A DNA stretch of 54,696 bases from Roseitalea sp. (GTDB lineage: Bacteria; Pseudomonadota; Alphaproteobacteria; Rhizobiales; Rhizobiaceae). The position numbers and the translations under genes were made by a program. A model generated the notes under the pieces. That model searched no databases. It saw only the letters and a list, made by a program, of their open reading frames with translations, and was not told where the DNA came from. Positions 1 through 8,739 of this stretch are shown here, in pieces (position 1 is the first letter of the stretch; each line of letters opens with the position of its first letter). Location of the stretch: positions 1-54,696 of the forward strand of contig JAEPON010000023.1 of the NCBI GenBank assembly GCA_017642895.1. The letters are read 5' to 3'.

Positions 1-76
1 AGGCTGGATTCGAACCAGCGTAGGCATAGCCAACGGATTTACAGTCCGTCTCCTTTAACCACTCGGACACTCCTCC
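1..76 (-). tRNA. tRNA-Tyr (GTA), 3' end cut by window edge
   Basis: Read on the minus strand, the 5' acceptor arm GGAGGAG begins at 76. The anticodon loop gives GTA, and the variable arm is long, as in bacterial tRNA-Tyr. The T-loop TTCGAAT is intact. Only two bases of the 3' acceptor strand are inside the window, so the last acceptor bases and CCA lie beyond position 1. Confidence 0.93.
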
Positions 77-248
77 ATGGCGGCGGGTGCCGGGCATTGC
101 CGCGACAGCGCCGCGACGACGCGCCTTATGATGCGCGCCACCGGCGCTGTCAACACGCACCGGGCGCCGAACGGCCATAAGGGACGCAGATTCCATCGCA
201 CTGCGATTGGGCGTTCGCTTTGGCCACCCATCCGTCTATATGTGCGCC

Positions 249-1103
249 ATGTCAGACGAGCCCAAGACCCCCTCCTCCAAGAAATCTCCTTCGCCCAAGG
301 ATGCCCACTATGCCCGCCTCCGGCGCGATCACCGCGACCGCAAGCGGGCCCGCGGCGAAAGCGGCGACCCGGCCGCCCTGCCCGAGGGCCGTGTCGCGCT
401 TTACGGCCTGCACACGGTGCGCGCGGCGCTCGACAACCCGCAGCGGACCATTCATCGCATGCTGGCCACCGAAAACGCGCTGGCGCGGCTTTCCATCGGC
501 GATGCGGCCGCCCTGCCCTTTCCGGTCGAGATCGTCCGGCCGCCGGCGATCGATGCCTTTGCCGGGCCGGACGCGGTGCATCAGGGCGTTGCGATCGAGG
601 CGGACGCACTTGAACCCAGGACGCTCGAGGATCTGGGCGCGGCGCGGCTCGTCATCGTGCTCGATCAGGTCACCGATCCGCACAATGTCGGCGCGCTGAT
701 GCGCTCGGGCGTCGCCATGGCCGCCGATGCGCTGGTGACGACGGCGCGCCACAGCCCGGCCGAATCGGGCGTTCTGGCAAAGGCCGCCTCCGGCGCGCTC
801 GAACATCTGCCGGTCATCCATGCGCGCAACCTCGCCAATGCGATCGGCGAGATCAACAATCGCGGCTTTCAGACGATCGGGCTCGATTCGGACGGGCCCG
901 AACCGCTTGAAGAGACGGTGGCGGGCGGGCGCATCGCGCTGGTGCTGGGTGCCGAGGGCAAGGGATTGCGCGAAAAGACCCGCGCCACGGTGAGCGATCT
1001 TGCGCGGCTCGACATGCCCGGCGCGATCCGCTCGCTCAACGTCTCCAACGCCGCCGTGCTGGCGCTTTATGTCGCCCGGCGGCATCTGGGCGCGCCGCAA
1101 TGA
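249..1103 (+). CDS. rlmB: 23S rRNA 2'-O-ribose methyltransferase, RlmB/TrmH family
   Basis: Product of 284 residues. RlmB-type SpoU enzymes methylate a guanosine ribose of 23S rRNA using SAM, working as knotted dimers in the cytoplasm. The protein starts with a basic, disordered stretch (about 1-45). An RNA-substrate-binding domain follows (LYGLHTVRAAL), then the SPOUT domain with its three motifs: TDPHNVGALMRSG near residue 143, LVLGAEGKGLR, and RSLNVSNAAVLALYVA near the C-terminus. I chose the ATG at 249 because upstream in-frame sequence is not protein-like. It lacks a clear Shine-Dalgarno and follows TATATG closely, so the mRNA may be nearly leaderless. Identification as RlmB rather than another SpoU paralogue rests on the N-terminal domain. 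Confidence 0.88.
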   Translation: MSDEPKTPSSKKSPSPKDAHYARLRRDHRDRKRARGESGDPAALPEGRVALYGLHTVRAALDNPQRTIHRMLATENALARLSIGDAAALPFPVEIVRPPAIDAFAGPDAVHQGVAIEADALEPRTLEDLGAARLVIVLDQVTDPHNVGALMRSGVAMAADALVTTARHSPAESGVLAKAASGALEHLPVIHARNLANAIGEINNRGFQTIGLDSDGPEPLEETVAGGRIALVLGAEGKGLREKTRATVSDLARLDMPGAIRSLNVSNAAVLALYVARRHLGAPQ

Positions 1104-1236
1104 ACACACACCGCGGCTTGCTCCCGATGCCCGCTCTGCCATAGTGAGGCCACAGAGGGGCTCCGCAACGCATTTTGGCCGTTTTTTGCCGCCATGCGCC
1201 TTGCGGGACGGGATTGACCGGAAAGGACGGGTTTCC

Positions 1237-1890
1237 ATGAAGACCAAGACATTTGCCGCGCTGGCGGCGACTTTGATGTTCACCGCCGCCTGCACGACCA
1301 CCGATCCGTTCACGGGTCAGCAGCAGACCAGCCGCACCGCCATCGGCGCGGGCGCGGGCGCGCTTGCCGGCGCGGGCCTTGGCGTTCTGGCCGGCGGCGA
1401 TGATCGCCGCAACGCACTGATCGGCGCGGGCATTGGCGCGCTCGCCGGCGGCGCGGTCGGCAATTATATGGACCGCCAGCAGGCCGAACTGGCCGCCCAG
1501 CTTCAGGGCACCGGCGTGTCGGTGACGCGGGTGGGCAACAACATCATCTTGAACATGCCGTCCAACATCACGTTTGCGGTCGACCAGGACCAGGTGATCC
1601 CGGCCTTCTTTGCCACGCTCGATTCGGTGGCGATCGTTCTGAACCGCTTCAACCAGACGCTGATCGACGTTTACGGCCACACCGATTCGACCGGCGACGA
1701 GAGCTACAATCTGGGCCTTTCGCAGCGCCGGGCCCAGTCGGTCGCCAACTATCTGACCGGCCGTGGCGTCAACGGCCAGCGCATGGTGGTCACCGGCTTC
1801 GGCGAAACGCGGCCGGTGGCCGACAATGCGACCGAAGCGGGCCGCGCCCAGAACCGGCGCGTGGAAATCCAGTTGGTGCCGCTGAGCTGA
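1237..1890 (+). CDS. OmpA-family outer membrane lipoprotein (YiaD/Pal-like)
   Basis: Product of 217 residues. The signal peptide ends in a lipobox with Cys19 (TAAC), so the mature protein should be lipid-anchored. Residues about 35-75 are a glycine/alanine-rich glycine-zipper stretch (AGAGALAGAGLGVLAGG), followed by a C-terminal OmpA domain (about 110-217) with the peptidoglycan-binding signatures GHTDSTG, SQRRAQSVANYL and NRRVEIQL. Such proteins tether the outer membrane to the cell wall. The start at 1237 is chosen for the signal peptide and an AAGGA-type ribosome site just upstream; the longer upstream frame is not protein-like. A hairpin terminator follows. Confidence 0.9.
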   Translation: MKTKTFAALAATLMFTAACTTTDPFTGQQQTSRTAIGAGAGALAGAGLGVLAGGDDRRNALIGAGIGALAGGAVGNYMDRQQAELAAQLQGTGVSVTRVGNNIILNMPSNITFAVDQDQVIPAFFATLDSVAIVLNRFNQTLIDVYGHTDSTGDESYNLGLSQRRAQSVANYLTGRGVNGQRMVVTGFGETRPVADNATEAGRAQNRRVEIQLVPLS

Positions 1891-1916
1891 CCGGATCGCA
1901 AAACGCGATGATGATG

Positions 1917-1944
1917 ACGGGCCGTGCAATGCGCGGCCCGTTTT
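1917..1944 (+). terminator. rho-independent terminator after OmpA lipoprotein gene
   Basis: An 11-bp GC-rich stem (1917-1927 with 1931-1941, one G-U pair) with a 3-base loop is followed by TTTT. It lies 27 bases past the stop codon. Confidence 0.8.
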
Positions 1945-2020
1945 CGTTGGGCGAACCGCGGCCGGCGATGGCGCCGGACCCGTTTCCTCTGACCGCAAAA
2001 CCGTCTAGGTCTGTGGCCAT

Positions 2021-2106
2021 GCCCCCTTGGCGGAACTGGTAGACGCAAGGGACTTAAAATCCCTCGGCCTTGGGCCGTGCCGGTTCGAGCCCGGCAGGGG
2101 GCACCA
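2021..2106 (+). tRNA. tRNA-Leu (TAA)
   Basis: The acceptor GCCCCCT pairs with AGGGGGC at 2096-2102. The anticodon loop CTTAAAA gives TAA, the variable arm is long (class II), and the T-loop is TTCGAGC. CCA is encoded at 2104-2106. No integrase or repeat is seen beside it. Confidence 0.96.
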
Positions 2107-2402
2107 TCTTTTCGCTCACGCCAGCCTTGCTTCGCTCGGCGGCTCCGCGGGGGCGGGCGAAAGCCCGGGCCACGCTTGTGGCCTTAGAGGCGTTCGAGTT
2201 TGACGCTCGTTCATGCCATCTGCCCTTGCGCCCAGCCCCCATCAACCCCGCGCCCATGTGTGAACCCACGGAAAAACCGGCACAAATCGCCGTCCAAACC
2301 TTGGCGAGAACGGCGCCGTGGTGCACAGTTGGCCAAGGGCGCGCAGACCGGCGTGCGGCTTGTCCGCCGCATCGGCCTCAAAGGACAATGCGGGAGGAAA
2401 AG
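2107..2402. other. intergenic stretch with no feature seen
   Basis: About 296 bases between tRNA-Leu and the aldo/keto reductase. Open frames run through it but look like out-of-frame noise. I see no clear promoter, hairpin with U-tract or repeat. The last bases (GGGAGG before 2403) are the ribosome-binding site of the next gene. Confidence 0.5.
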
Positions 2403-3491
2403 ATGCAGTACAGGACGCTGGGCCGGACGGGCCTCAAGGTCTCGGCCATCACGATGGGCACCTTCACCTTCGGCGGCGAAGGCCCGTTTGCCATGGTCGG
2501 CAAGCAGGGCGTTGCCGAGGCGCGAGACCTGGTGGCGCTGTGCGCCGACAATGGCGTCAACCTGCTCGATACGGCCAACATGTATTCGACCGGCACGTCG
2601 GAAGAGATTTTGGGCGAAGTGCTCGACGGCCGGGCCGACAAGGAGGACCTTCTCGTCACCTCCAAGGCGCGCATGCGGATCGGCGACGGCCCCAATGACG
2701 AGGGCGCCTCGCGCTTCCATCTGATCCGCGAATGCGAGCATTCGCTCAAGCGGCTGCGGCGCGATCATATCGACATCTACTACATCCATGAATGGGACGG
2801 CACGACGCCGGTCGAGGAAACGATGGCCGCGCTCGACACGCTCGTCCAGCAGGGCAAGATCCGCTATCCGGGCTGCTCGAACTATGCGGGCTGGCATGTG
2901 ATGAAATCGCTGGCCGCCGCCGATAGCGCCGGCGGCGCGCGGTTCGCGACCCAGCAGATCCATTATACGCTCGAAGCGCGCGAGGCCGAATATGAGCTTT
3001 TGCCGCTGTCGGTCGACCAGGGCCTGGGCGTTCTGGTGTGGAGCCCTTTGGCGGCGGGCCTTCTGACCGGCAAGCACCGGCGCGGCGCCGACGCGCCGGA
3101 AGGCTCGCGCCAGGCGGCGGGCTGGAACGAACCGCCGATCCGCGACGAGGAGCGGCTGTGGGGAATCGTCGACGCGCTTGTCGGCATCGGCGAACAACGC
3201 GGCGTGTCGGCGGCACAGGTGGCGCTGGCATGGCTGCTGAGCCGGCCGGCCATATCGTCACTCGTCGTTGGCGGTCGCAATGCCGACCAGTTCACCGACA
3301 ATTTCGGCGCGGTCGATCTGGTGCTCACCGAAGACGAGTTGCAGACGCTCAACGATGCCAGCCGGCTGCCGCTGGTCTATCCCTATTGGCACCAGCACAA
3401 TTTCGCGCGCGGCCGGTTCACGGAGGCAGACCAGGCGCTGCATGCGGACTATCCCGACCGGCATTATGGCGGGCTCGACCCGCTGATCTGA
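2403..3491 (+). CDS. aldo/keto reductase
   Basis: Product of 362 residues with the typical (beta/alpha)8 NADPH-dependent oxidoreductase fold. The catalytic tetrad is readable as Asp56 (NLLDTA), Tyr61 (NMYS), Lys88 (VTSKA) and His129 (YYIHEWD). The C-terminal half keeps the nucleotide-binding features (LVWSPLAAGLLTGK; AISSLVVGGRN). The start at 2403 is set by a GGGAGG site 5 bases upstream; the in-frame ATG at 2388 would bury it. The gene converges on the DhaL end of the sugar operon with 18 bases between stops, so it could serve that pathway, but nothing in the sequence fixes its substrate. Confidence 0.88.
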   Translation: MQYRTLGRTGLKVSAITMGTFTFGGEGPFAMVGKQGVAEARDLVALCADNGVNLLDTANMYSTGTSEEILGEVLDGRADKEDLLVTSKARMRIGDGPNDEGASRFHLIRECEHSLKRLRRDHIDIYYIHEWDGTTPVEETMAALDTLVQQGKIRYPGCSNYAGWHVMKSLAAADSAGGARFATQQIHYTLEAREAEYELLPLSVDQGLGVLVWSPLAAGLLTGKHRRGADAPEGSRQAAGWNEPPIRDEERLWGIVDALVGIGEQRGVSAAQVALAWLLSRPAISSLVVGGRNADQFTDNFGAVDLVLTEDELQTLNDASRLPLVYPYWHQHNFARGRFTEADQALHADYPDRHYGGLDPLI

Positions 3492-3509
3492 CCAGGCTCG
3501 CCCGCCGGT

Positions 3510-4124
3510 TCAGTCCTGCCGGTCGGCCAGCGCCCTGACGATGCGTTGCATGGCCAGCATACCCGGATCGTCCAGGCCGACGCTCTTGTCGCCGAAGATG
3601 CGGGCGCGGCCGATGGTGGCCTTTGTGTCGCGAAACGCGTCGAGCGCCGCGTCGACGGCGCGCGCCGCCGCATCAGCCACGGCGGCCGGTTCGCTCAGCC
3701 CTTCCGTTGCCGACGCCACCGCATCGAGACTGTCGAGCACGGTCTTGCCGCCAAGCTCCGCCCTGCCGCGCGCCTGCATCTGGTCGCGGGCCGTGGCCAC
3801 AAGGTCCGAGACCCGTTCCGCGCCCACTTCGGTCTCGCCCTTGACCGCCTTGGCGATTCCCATCAGCCCGGTGGCCAGAAGCGTGCCGTAGGACGAGCCG
3901 GACGATTTGGTGAAGGCCTGGGCGCATTGCAGAAGCGCCATGCCCAGATCGTCGGGCAGGTCGGGCGCCTTTTCGGCGACCAGCCGCATGCCGCGCGTCA
4001 TCGTCACGCCCAGATCGCCGTCGCCGAGCGCGCCGTCGGCGCTGTTGAGCCTGTCGAAGTCGCGCTCCATGGCCGCTGCCAGCCGGTCGATGCCGGCAAC
4101 AAGAGCGGCGCGGTCGATGCTCAT
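3510..4124 (-). CDS. dhaL: dihydroxyacetone kinase L subunit (DhaL-type, ADP/ATP-binding)
   Basis: Product of 204 residues. DhaL carries the nucleotide and transfers phosphate to a ketose held by DhaK. The Mg-nucleotide aspartates match E. coli DhaL numbering: Asp30, Asp35 and Asp37 in ADGALGDGDLG. The substrate-side loop TKSSGSSYGTLLATG is also present. The ATG overlaps the dhaK stop as ATGA (4121-4124), so the two are translationally coupled. No DhaM phosphotransferase partner is seen, so the pair probably uses ATP. The sugar-ABC context suggests a ketose other than dihydroxyacetone, such as a tetrulose; this is inference. Confidence 0.88.
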   Translation of the reverse strand: MSIDRAALVAGIDRLAAAMERDFDRLNSADGALGDGDLGVTMTRGMRLVAEKAPDLPDDLGMALLQCAQAFTKSSGSSYGTLLATGLMGIAKAVKGETEVGAERVSDLVATARDQMQARGRAELGGKTVLDSLDAVASATEGLSEPAAVADAAARAVDAALDAFRDTKATIGRARIFGDKSVGLDDPGMLAMQRIVRALADRQD

Positions 4125-5122
4125 CCAACCCTCCAGAAGGCGCAGTCGCACGGCACGTTGAGCAGCTTTTCGAGTTCATCGTCCAGCTTGCACAGGGTGA
4201 AGGAGACGCCCGCCATCTCCATCGAGGTGGCATAGCGGCCGACCAGCGGCATGACGATCGCGGCGCCATCGCCTTCCAGCCGCTTCTTGACGATGCGGTA
4301 GAGGATATAGAGTTCCTCGGGCGGCGTCGCGCCGAGCGAATTGACCATCACCGAGACACGGTCGCCGGTCTTGAGCGGCATGTCTTCGAGCAGCCGGTCC
4401 ATCATCTCGTCGGCGATCTCGTCGGCGGCGCGCAGCTTGCCGCGCCAGACGCCGGGCTCACCATGGATGCCCATGCCCATCTCCATCTCGTCGTCGCCGA
4501 TCTCGAAGGTCGGCTTGCCCGCCTGCGGCACGGTGCAGGGGCTGAGCGCGGCGCCGATCGAGCGGCAGGCATCAGCGGCCTTCTGCGCAACGGCCGTGAC
4601 GGCGGCAAGGTCCCTGCCCTCTTCGGCGGCGGCACCCGCCATCTTGAAGGCATAGACCATGCCGGCGACGCCACGGCGCTTTTCGGCTTCCTCGGGCGGG
4701 GCCGAGGCGACATCGTCGGCGAGAAGCACGGTGGTGCAGGTGATGTCGTCGAACTCGACCAGATCGCCGGCCATGTCGAAATTCATGACATCGCCGCCAT
4801 AATTGCCGTAAAGGCGCAGGACGCCGGCGCCCTGGTCGGCGGCGCGGATCGCATCGGCCATCTGCTCGGCGCTCGGCGAGGCAAACACATCGCCGATCGC
4901 GCACGCGTCCAGCAGCCCCGTTCCGACATAGCCGGTGAAGACCGGCAGATGGCCCGAACCGCCGCCTGTGACGATGCCGACCTTGCCGGCTTTTCCGTCC
5001 TTGGCGCGGGCGATGACCTTGCCGCTGTCGCCATGCAGCCGGTAATGCTCGGGATGGGCGGCCACAAGGCCCTCCAGCATCTCGTCGACATAGGCGTTGG
5101 GGTCGTTCAGGATCTTCTTCAT
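4121..5122 (-). CDS. dhaK: dihydroxyacetone kinase K subunit (DhaK-type, ketose-binding)
   Basis: Product of 333 residues, the normal DhaK length. In this family a histidine binds the ketose covalently as a hemiaminal. Here it is His220 in MGIHGEPG. The other active-site residues are His58 in GGGSGHLP and Asp111 in GNYGGDVMNF. The gene follows the second permease by 13 bases and has a GGAGGAAG ribosome site. It is the fifth gene of a six-gene transport-plus-kinase operon. Homologous split or fused DhaKL kinases act on L-erythrulose and related ketotetroses in tetritol pathways, so the true substrate is open. Confidence 0.88.
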   Translation of the reverse strand: MKKILNDPNAYVDEMLEGLVAAHPEHYRLHGDSGKVIARAKDGKAGKVGIVTGGGSGHLPVFTGYVGTGLLDACAIGDVFASPSAEQMADAIRAADQGAGVLRLYGNYGGDVMNFDMAGDLVEFDDITCTTVLLADDVASAPPEEAEKRRGVAGMVYAFKMAGAAAEEGRDLAAVTAVAQKAADACRSIGAALSPCTVPQAGKPTFEIGDDEMEMGMGIHGEPGVWRGKLRAADEIADEMMDRLLEDMPLKTGDRVSVMVNSLGATPPEELYILYRIVKKRLEGDGAAIVMPLVGRYATSMEMAGVSFTLCKLDDELEKLLNVPCDCAFWRVG

Positions 5123-5135
5123 CTCTTCCTCCCGG

Positions 5136-6155
5136 TCAGCCCGTGGGCTTTGTCTTGTTGAAAAGGCTTGCCAGTCCCGGCCCCTGCCGCGTGTTGACGA
5201 CCATCACGAAAATCAACAGCGCGCCCCAGATCAGTTCGCGGGCGAAATTGGAGACCTGCAGCATGTTGAGCCCGCTCGACAGGAACTGCATGGACAGGAC
5301 CGCAAGCACGACGCCGATCACCCGGCCATAGCCGCCATAGGGGTTCACGCCGCCCAGAACCGCGATCAGAACGGCCAGCAGCAGGTAGCTCGAGCCGTAA
5401 TCGGCCTTGGCCGAATTGGCGCGGCTCATGATCACAAGGCCCGCAATGGATGAGAACATGCCGGCGGTGACATAGACGCGGATCAGCAGCCTGTTTATGT
5501 CGATGGCGGCGAAGAAGGCGGCGAGCGGATTGGCGCCATACATGGTGGCTTTGAGGCCGAAACCGGTCCGGGTCAGGACGATGTGCAGCCCCAGCGCTAG
5601 AAGCGCGAAGACGATCAGCGGCACGGGAATGCCGACCAGCCGCTCATTGCCGAGCCAGGCGACCACATCGGGAAAGCCCATCACCGCGCTGCCGCCGGTC
5701 ATGGCCACGGCAAAGCCGGTGAAGACAAGCCCTGAGCCCAATGTCGCCAGGATCGGCGGCAGGCCGAACCATGCGACGAGCACGCCGTTCAGGAGCCCGG
5801 CCACGGCGCCGACCGTCAGGGCGGCGGCGATGGCGATCACCAGCCAGACCAGCGATTGCTGGACATCCATGTCAGGGCCGGCGAACTGCGTCAGGATAAT
5901 CGCGGCGACCACCGCCGACAGGTTGGCGACGCCGACCACCGACAGGTCGATGCCGCCGGTCATCATGGTGATGGTCATGGCCAGCGCCAGAATGGCGAAT
6001 TCGGGAAACTGGAAGGCCATCGAGGTCAGGTTCTGCGCCGACAGGAACCGGTCGGGCGACAGGATCGACATGACCGCAAAGACGATGACGGCGATCACGG
6101 CGAGCCGGAACTCGGGCGTCGATGTCATGGCGGTGCGGGCGTGGGTTGCTGACAT
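5136..6155 (-). CDS. sugar ABC transporter permease 2 (RbsC/BPD_transp_2 family)
   Basis: Product of 339 residues, an inner-membrane permease with 8-10 hydrophobic segments. It carries the RbsC-family signatures MTGGIDLSVVG and VLGGVNPYGGYGRVIG. It follows permease 1 by 8 bases with a GAGG ribosome site, so the transporter has two distinct permeases forming a heterodimer, as in rhamnose and AI-2 type importers. Confidence 0.88.
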   Translation of the reverse strand: MSATHARTAMTSTPEFRLAVIAVIVFAVMSILSPDRFLSAQNLTSMAFQFPEFAILALAMTITMMTGGIDLSVVGVANLSAVVAAIILTQFAGPDMDVQQSLVWLVIAIAAALTVGAVAGLLNGVLVAWFGLPPILATLGSGLVFTGFAVAMTGGSAVMGFPDVVAWLGNERLVGIPVPLIVFALLALGLHIVLTRTGFGLKATMYGANPLAAFFAAIDINRLLIRVYVTAGMFSSIAGLVIMSRANSAKADYGSSYLLLAVLIAVLGGVNPYGGYGRVIGVVLAVLSMQFLSSGLNMLQVSNFARELIWGALLIFVMVVNTRQGPGLASLFNKTKPTG

Positions 6156-6163
6156 CTTTTACC

Positions 6164-7165
6164 TCATGCGGCCCGTGCGGCGGCGCGCTTGGCCTGCCAG
6201 GCCGGAAGCCCTGTGCCCAGAAGGATCAGAAGGCCGATCGTCACCGACTGCCATGTCGACGGAATGCCGACGACGATCAGGCTGTTCTGCACCAGAACGA
6301 TCAGCGCGACGCCCAGAAGTGTGCCCGTGATCGTGCCATAGCCGCCGATCAGGCGCGCGCCGCCGAGAACGACCGCGGCGATCACCGACAGTTCGAGACC
6401 GACCAGCGAAAACGGGTCGGCCATGCGGCCCATCGCGCCGTGGATGATGCCGGCCAGGCCGGCCAGCGCGCCGACATAGACATAGACGAAGAACTGCGTC
6501 GCGCGGACATTGATGCCGATGCGCCGTGCGCTTTCGACCGACCCGCCGATGGCGAAGATGGACCGGCCCAGCATCGTCTTGTGCAGGATGAACCAGGTCA
6601 GCACGACGACGAAGACGAGCGCCGCGAACGCCCAGGGCAGCGCGTAGAAATTGCCCGCCTCGGTGGTGCCGCGCGTGATCATCATGCGCGAAAAGTCGCG
6701 CATCTCCGGCGGAAGGGCGGAAATGCGCTGCGAGCCGACAAAGGTCAGAAGAAAGCCGCGAAACACCGACAGCGTGCCGAGCGTGACGATCAGCGTCGGC
6801 AGGCCGAAGCCGGCGATGAAGATGCCGTTGATCGCGCCAAGGCACGCGCCGATGCCGATCGAGAGCGCGAAGATCACAAACCAGGGCAGTTCGGGCGCAA
6901 CGGCCAGCGTGAAGACCGTGGTCGTGTACATGGCAAAGACCGCAATTGCGGTGAAGCTGACATCGATGCCGCCGGAGATCAGCACCAGCATGGCGGCGAC
7001 AGCCAGAATGCCGAGCACGATCGAGGCGCGCAAAAGGTCGGTCAGCGTGGTGGCCGAAAAGAACAGCGGGTCGGACAGGGTCGCAACGATGCAGAACAGG
7101 ATGATGACGACCGCCACCAGCGTCTCGTTGCGCGTCCAGAACCCTTGGGGCAGCAGACCGCTCAT
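6164..7165 (-). CDS. sugar ABC transporter permease 1 (RbsC/BPD_transp_2 family)
   Basis: Product of 333 residues, starting MSGLLPQGFW. Hydrophobic segments run throughout, with the family signatures ISGGIDVSFTA and VVLGGARLIGGYG. The ATG at 7165 overlaps the ATPase stop as ATGA (7162-7165), which fixes the start; the longer frame upstream is antisense to the ATPase C-terminus. It pairs with the next gene as the membrane channel. Confidence 0.88.
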   Translation of the reverse strand: MSGLLPQGFWTRNETLVAVVIILFCIVATLSDPLFFSATTLTDLLRASIVLGILAVAAMLVLISGGIDVSFTAIAVFAMYTTTVFTLAVAPELPWFVIFALSIGIGACLGAINGIFIAGFGLPTLIVTLGTLSVFRGFLLTFVGSQRISALPPEMRDFSRMMITRGTTEAGNFYALPWAFAALVFVVVLTWFILHKTMLGRSIFAIGGSVESARRIGINVRATQFFVYVYVGALAGLAGIIHGAMGRMADPFSLVGLELSVIAAVVLGGARLIGGYGTITGTLLGVALIVLVQNSLIVVGIPSTWQSVTIGLLILLGTGLPAWQAKRAAARAA

Positions 7166-8658
7166 GATGCCAACCTGTGCGCCAGTTCGTCTTCCGTCAC
7201 CGAATTGCCGGCGATCTCGTCGACCACCCGGCCCGCCTTCATGACCAGGATGCGATGACACGTGGCCAGAAGCTCGGGCAGATCGTCGGAGATGACGATC
7301 ACGCCGATTCCGGACCGCGCCAAATCTCGAATGATGTCGTGAATGTCGGCCTTGGAGCCGACGTCGACGCCGACGCTCGGCCCGTTGAGCACCAGAACGC
7401 GCGGCGCCCGCGACAGCCAGCGGGCCAGCGCCACACGCTGCTGGTTGCCGCCCGAGAGCGAACGCACCGGCGCCTGCGGGTCCGGCGCCTTGACCTTGAG
7501 CCGCGTCAGCCAGTCGGTGGCTTCCGACATGAGCGCACCCAGATCGAGAAAGCCGCGCCTTTCATGCGCGTCGAGCCGGCCAACGGCGATGTTGCGGGCG
7601 ATCGACTGGGTCAGGAACAGCCCTTCGGTCAGCCGGTCCTCAGGCACATAGCCGATGCCCGCGGAGGCGGCGGCGATCGGATCGCCGAGCGCGAAGGCTT
7701 CACCGTCGAGCCGGATGGTGCCGCTGTCGGGCGCGACCAGTCCGAACAAGGCTTTTGCGAGCGATGTGCGGCCGCTGCCCAGAAGGCCCGACACGCCCAG
7801 CACCTCGCCGGCCTTCAATGCAAAGCTCACATCGGCGAACGCGCCGACCTTGGTCAGGTTTTCCACGTCCAAAAGCGTTTTCGAGCCTTCGGTGACCGCG
7901 CTCGGCGGCGCTTCGGGCACGTCGCGGCCGGTCATGTGGCGCGTCAGCGAGGCGGCATCGAACTCGGCCGCCGGACCTTCGGCGACCTTCTTGCCGTTGC
8001 GCAGGACAAACACCTTCTCGCTGACCTCGAGCACCTCGGCCAGCTTGTGGCTGACGAACAGAACCGCAACGCCCTCCTCCTTGAGCTTCCGGATGATGGC
8101 AAGCAGCGACCGAACCTCGCGCTCGGTCAGCGCGGTGGTCGGCTCGTCCATGATGATCAGCCGCGCTTCGGAAGCCAGCGCCCGGCAGATCGCGACGAGC
8201 TGCTTGTGCGCGACCGGCAGGCTTTCGACCCGCGCATCAAGCGCGATGTCGACGCCGATCCGTTCAAGCACGGACTGCGCGAGCTTGCGCGCGCGGGACA
8301 GGTCAAAAAGGGTGCGGTGTTCGCCAAGCTGGGTGGAAAAGGCGATGTTCTCGGCGACGGACATGTTCGGAAACAGCGAAAAATCCTGAAAGATGACCAT
8401 CACGCCGGCAGCCGCCGAAACCCGCGGGTTCAGATTGGTGTGCTGCGTGCCGTTGATGGAAATGGTGCCGGCGGTCGGCTGCTCGACGCCCGACAGGATC
8501 TTGATCAGCGTCGACTTGCCCGACCCGTTCTCGCCGGCAAGGCAGACCGCCTCGCCCGCATGGACGGTGAAATCGACACCGTCGAGCGCGGTGACGCCAC
8601 CGTAGCGTTTGGTCACGCCCTTCATGTCGACCAGGGCGTCGTGGGTTGCCGCTGCCAT
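7162..8658 (-). CDS. sugar ABC transporter ATP-binding protein (two-NBD, RbsA/RhaT type)
   Basis: Product of 498 residues with two fused nucleotide-binding domains, the layout of monosaccharide importers. Domain 1 has Walker A GENGSGKST and Walker B LIIMDEPTTAL. Domain 2 has the degenerate P-loop GLLGSGRTSL, the ABC signature LSGGNQQR and VLNGPSVGVDVG in place of the usual Walker B. It energises uptake by the two permeases. It is separated from the binding-protein gene by a hairpin that may reduce read-through. Confidence 0.9.
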   Translation of the reverse strand: MAAATHDALVDMKGVTKRYGGVTALDGVDFTVHAGEAVCLAGENGSGKSTLIKILSGVEQPTAGTISINGTQHTNLNPRVSAAAGVMVIFQDFSLFPNMSVAENIAFSTQLGEHRTLFDLSRARKLAQSVLERIGVDIALDARVESLPVAHKQLVAICRALASEARLIIMDEPTTALTEREVRSLLAIIRKLKEEGVAVLFVSHKLAEVLEVSEKVFVLRNGKKVAEGPAAEFDAASLTRHMTGRDVPEAPPSAVTEGSKTLLDVENLTKVGAFADVSFALKAGEVLGVSGLLGSGRTSLAKALFGLVAPDSGTIRLDGEAFALGDPIAAASAGIGYVPEDRLTEGLFLTQSIARNIAVGRLDAHERRGFLDLGALMSEATDWLTRLKVKAPDPQAPVRSLSGGNQQRVALARWLSRAPRVLVLNGPSVGVDVGSKADIHDIIRDLARSGIGVIVISDDLPELLATCHRILVMKAGRVVDEIAGNSVTEDELAHRLAS

Positions 8659-8689
8659 GCAATGACTTCAAGCAAAAAGGAAAGGGAAA

Positions 8690-8723
8690 GAAAAGGAGCG
8701 GCGCGGACTGGACGCGCCGCTCC
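8690..8723 (-). terminator. attenuating hairpin between binding-protein and ATPase genes
   Basis: On the minus strand an 11-bp GC stem (8713-8723 with 8695-8705, 7-base loop) is followed by TTTTCTTT. Such leaky terminators commonly let the periplasmic binding protein be made in excess over the membrane components. Confidence 0.65.
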
Positions 8724-8739
8724 CCGGGAGGCCGCCCGA

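Noticed and set aside
2021..2106. tRNA-Leu as an integration site
   Set aside because: No integrase, no repeat of the tRNA 3' end and no composition change downstream.
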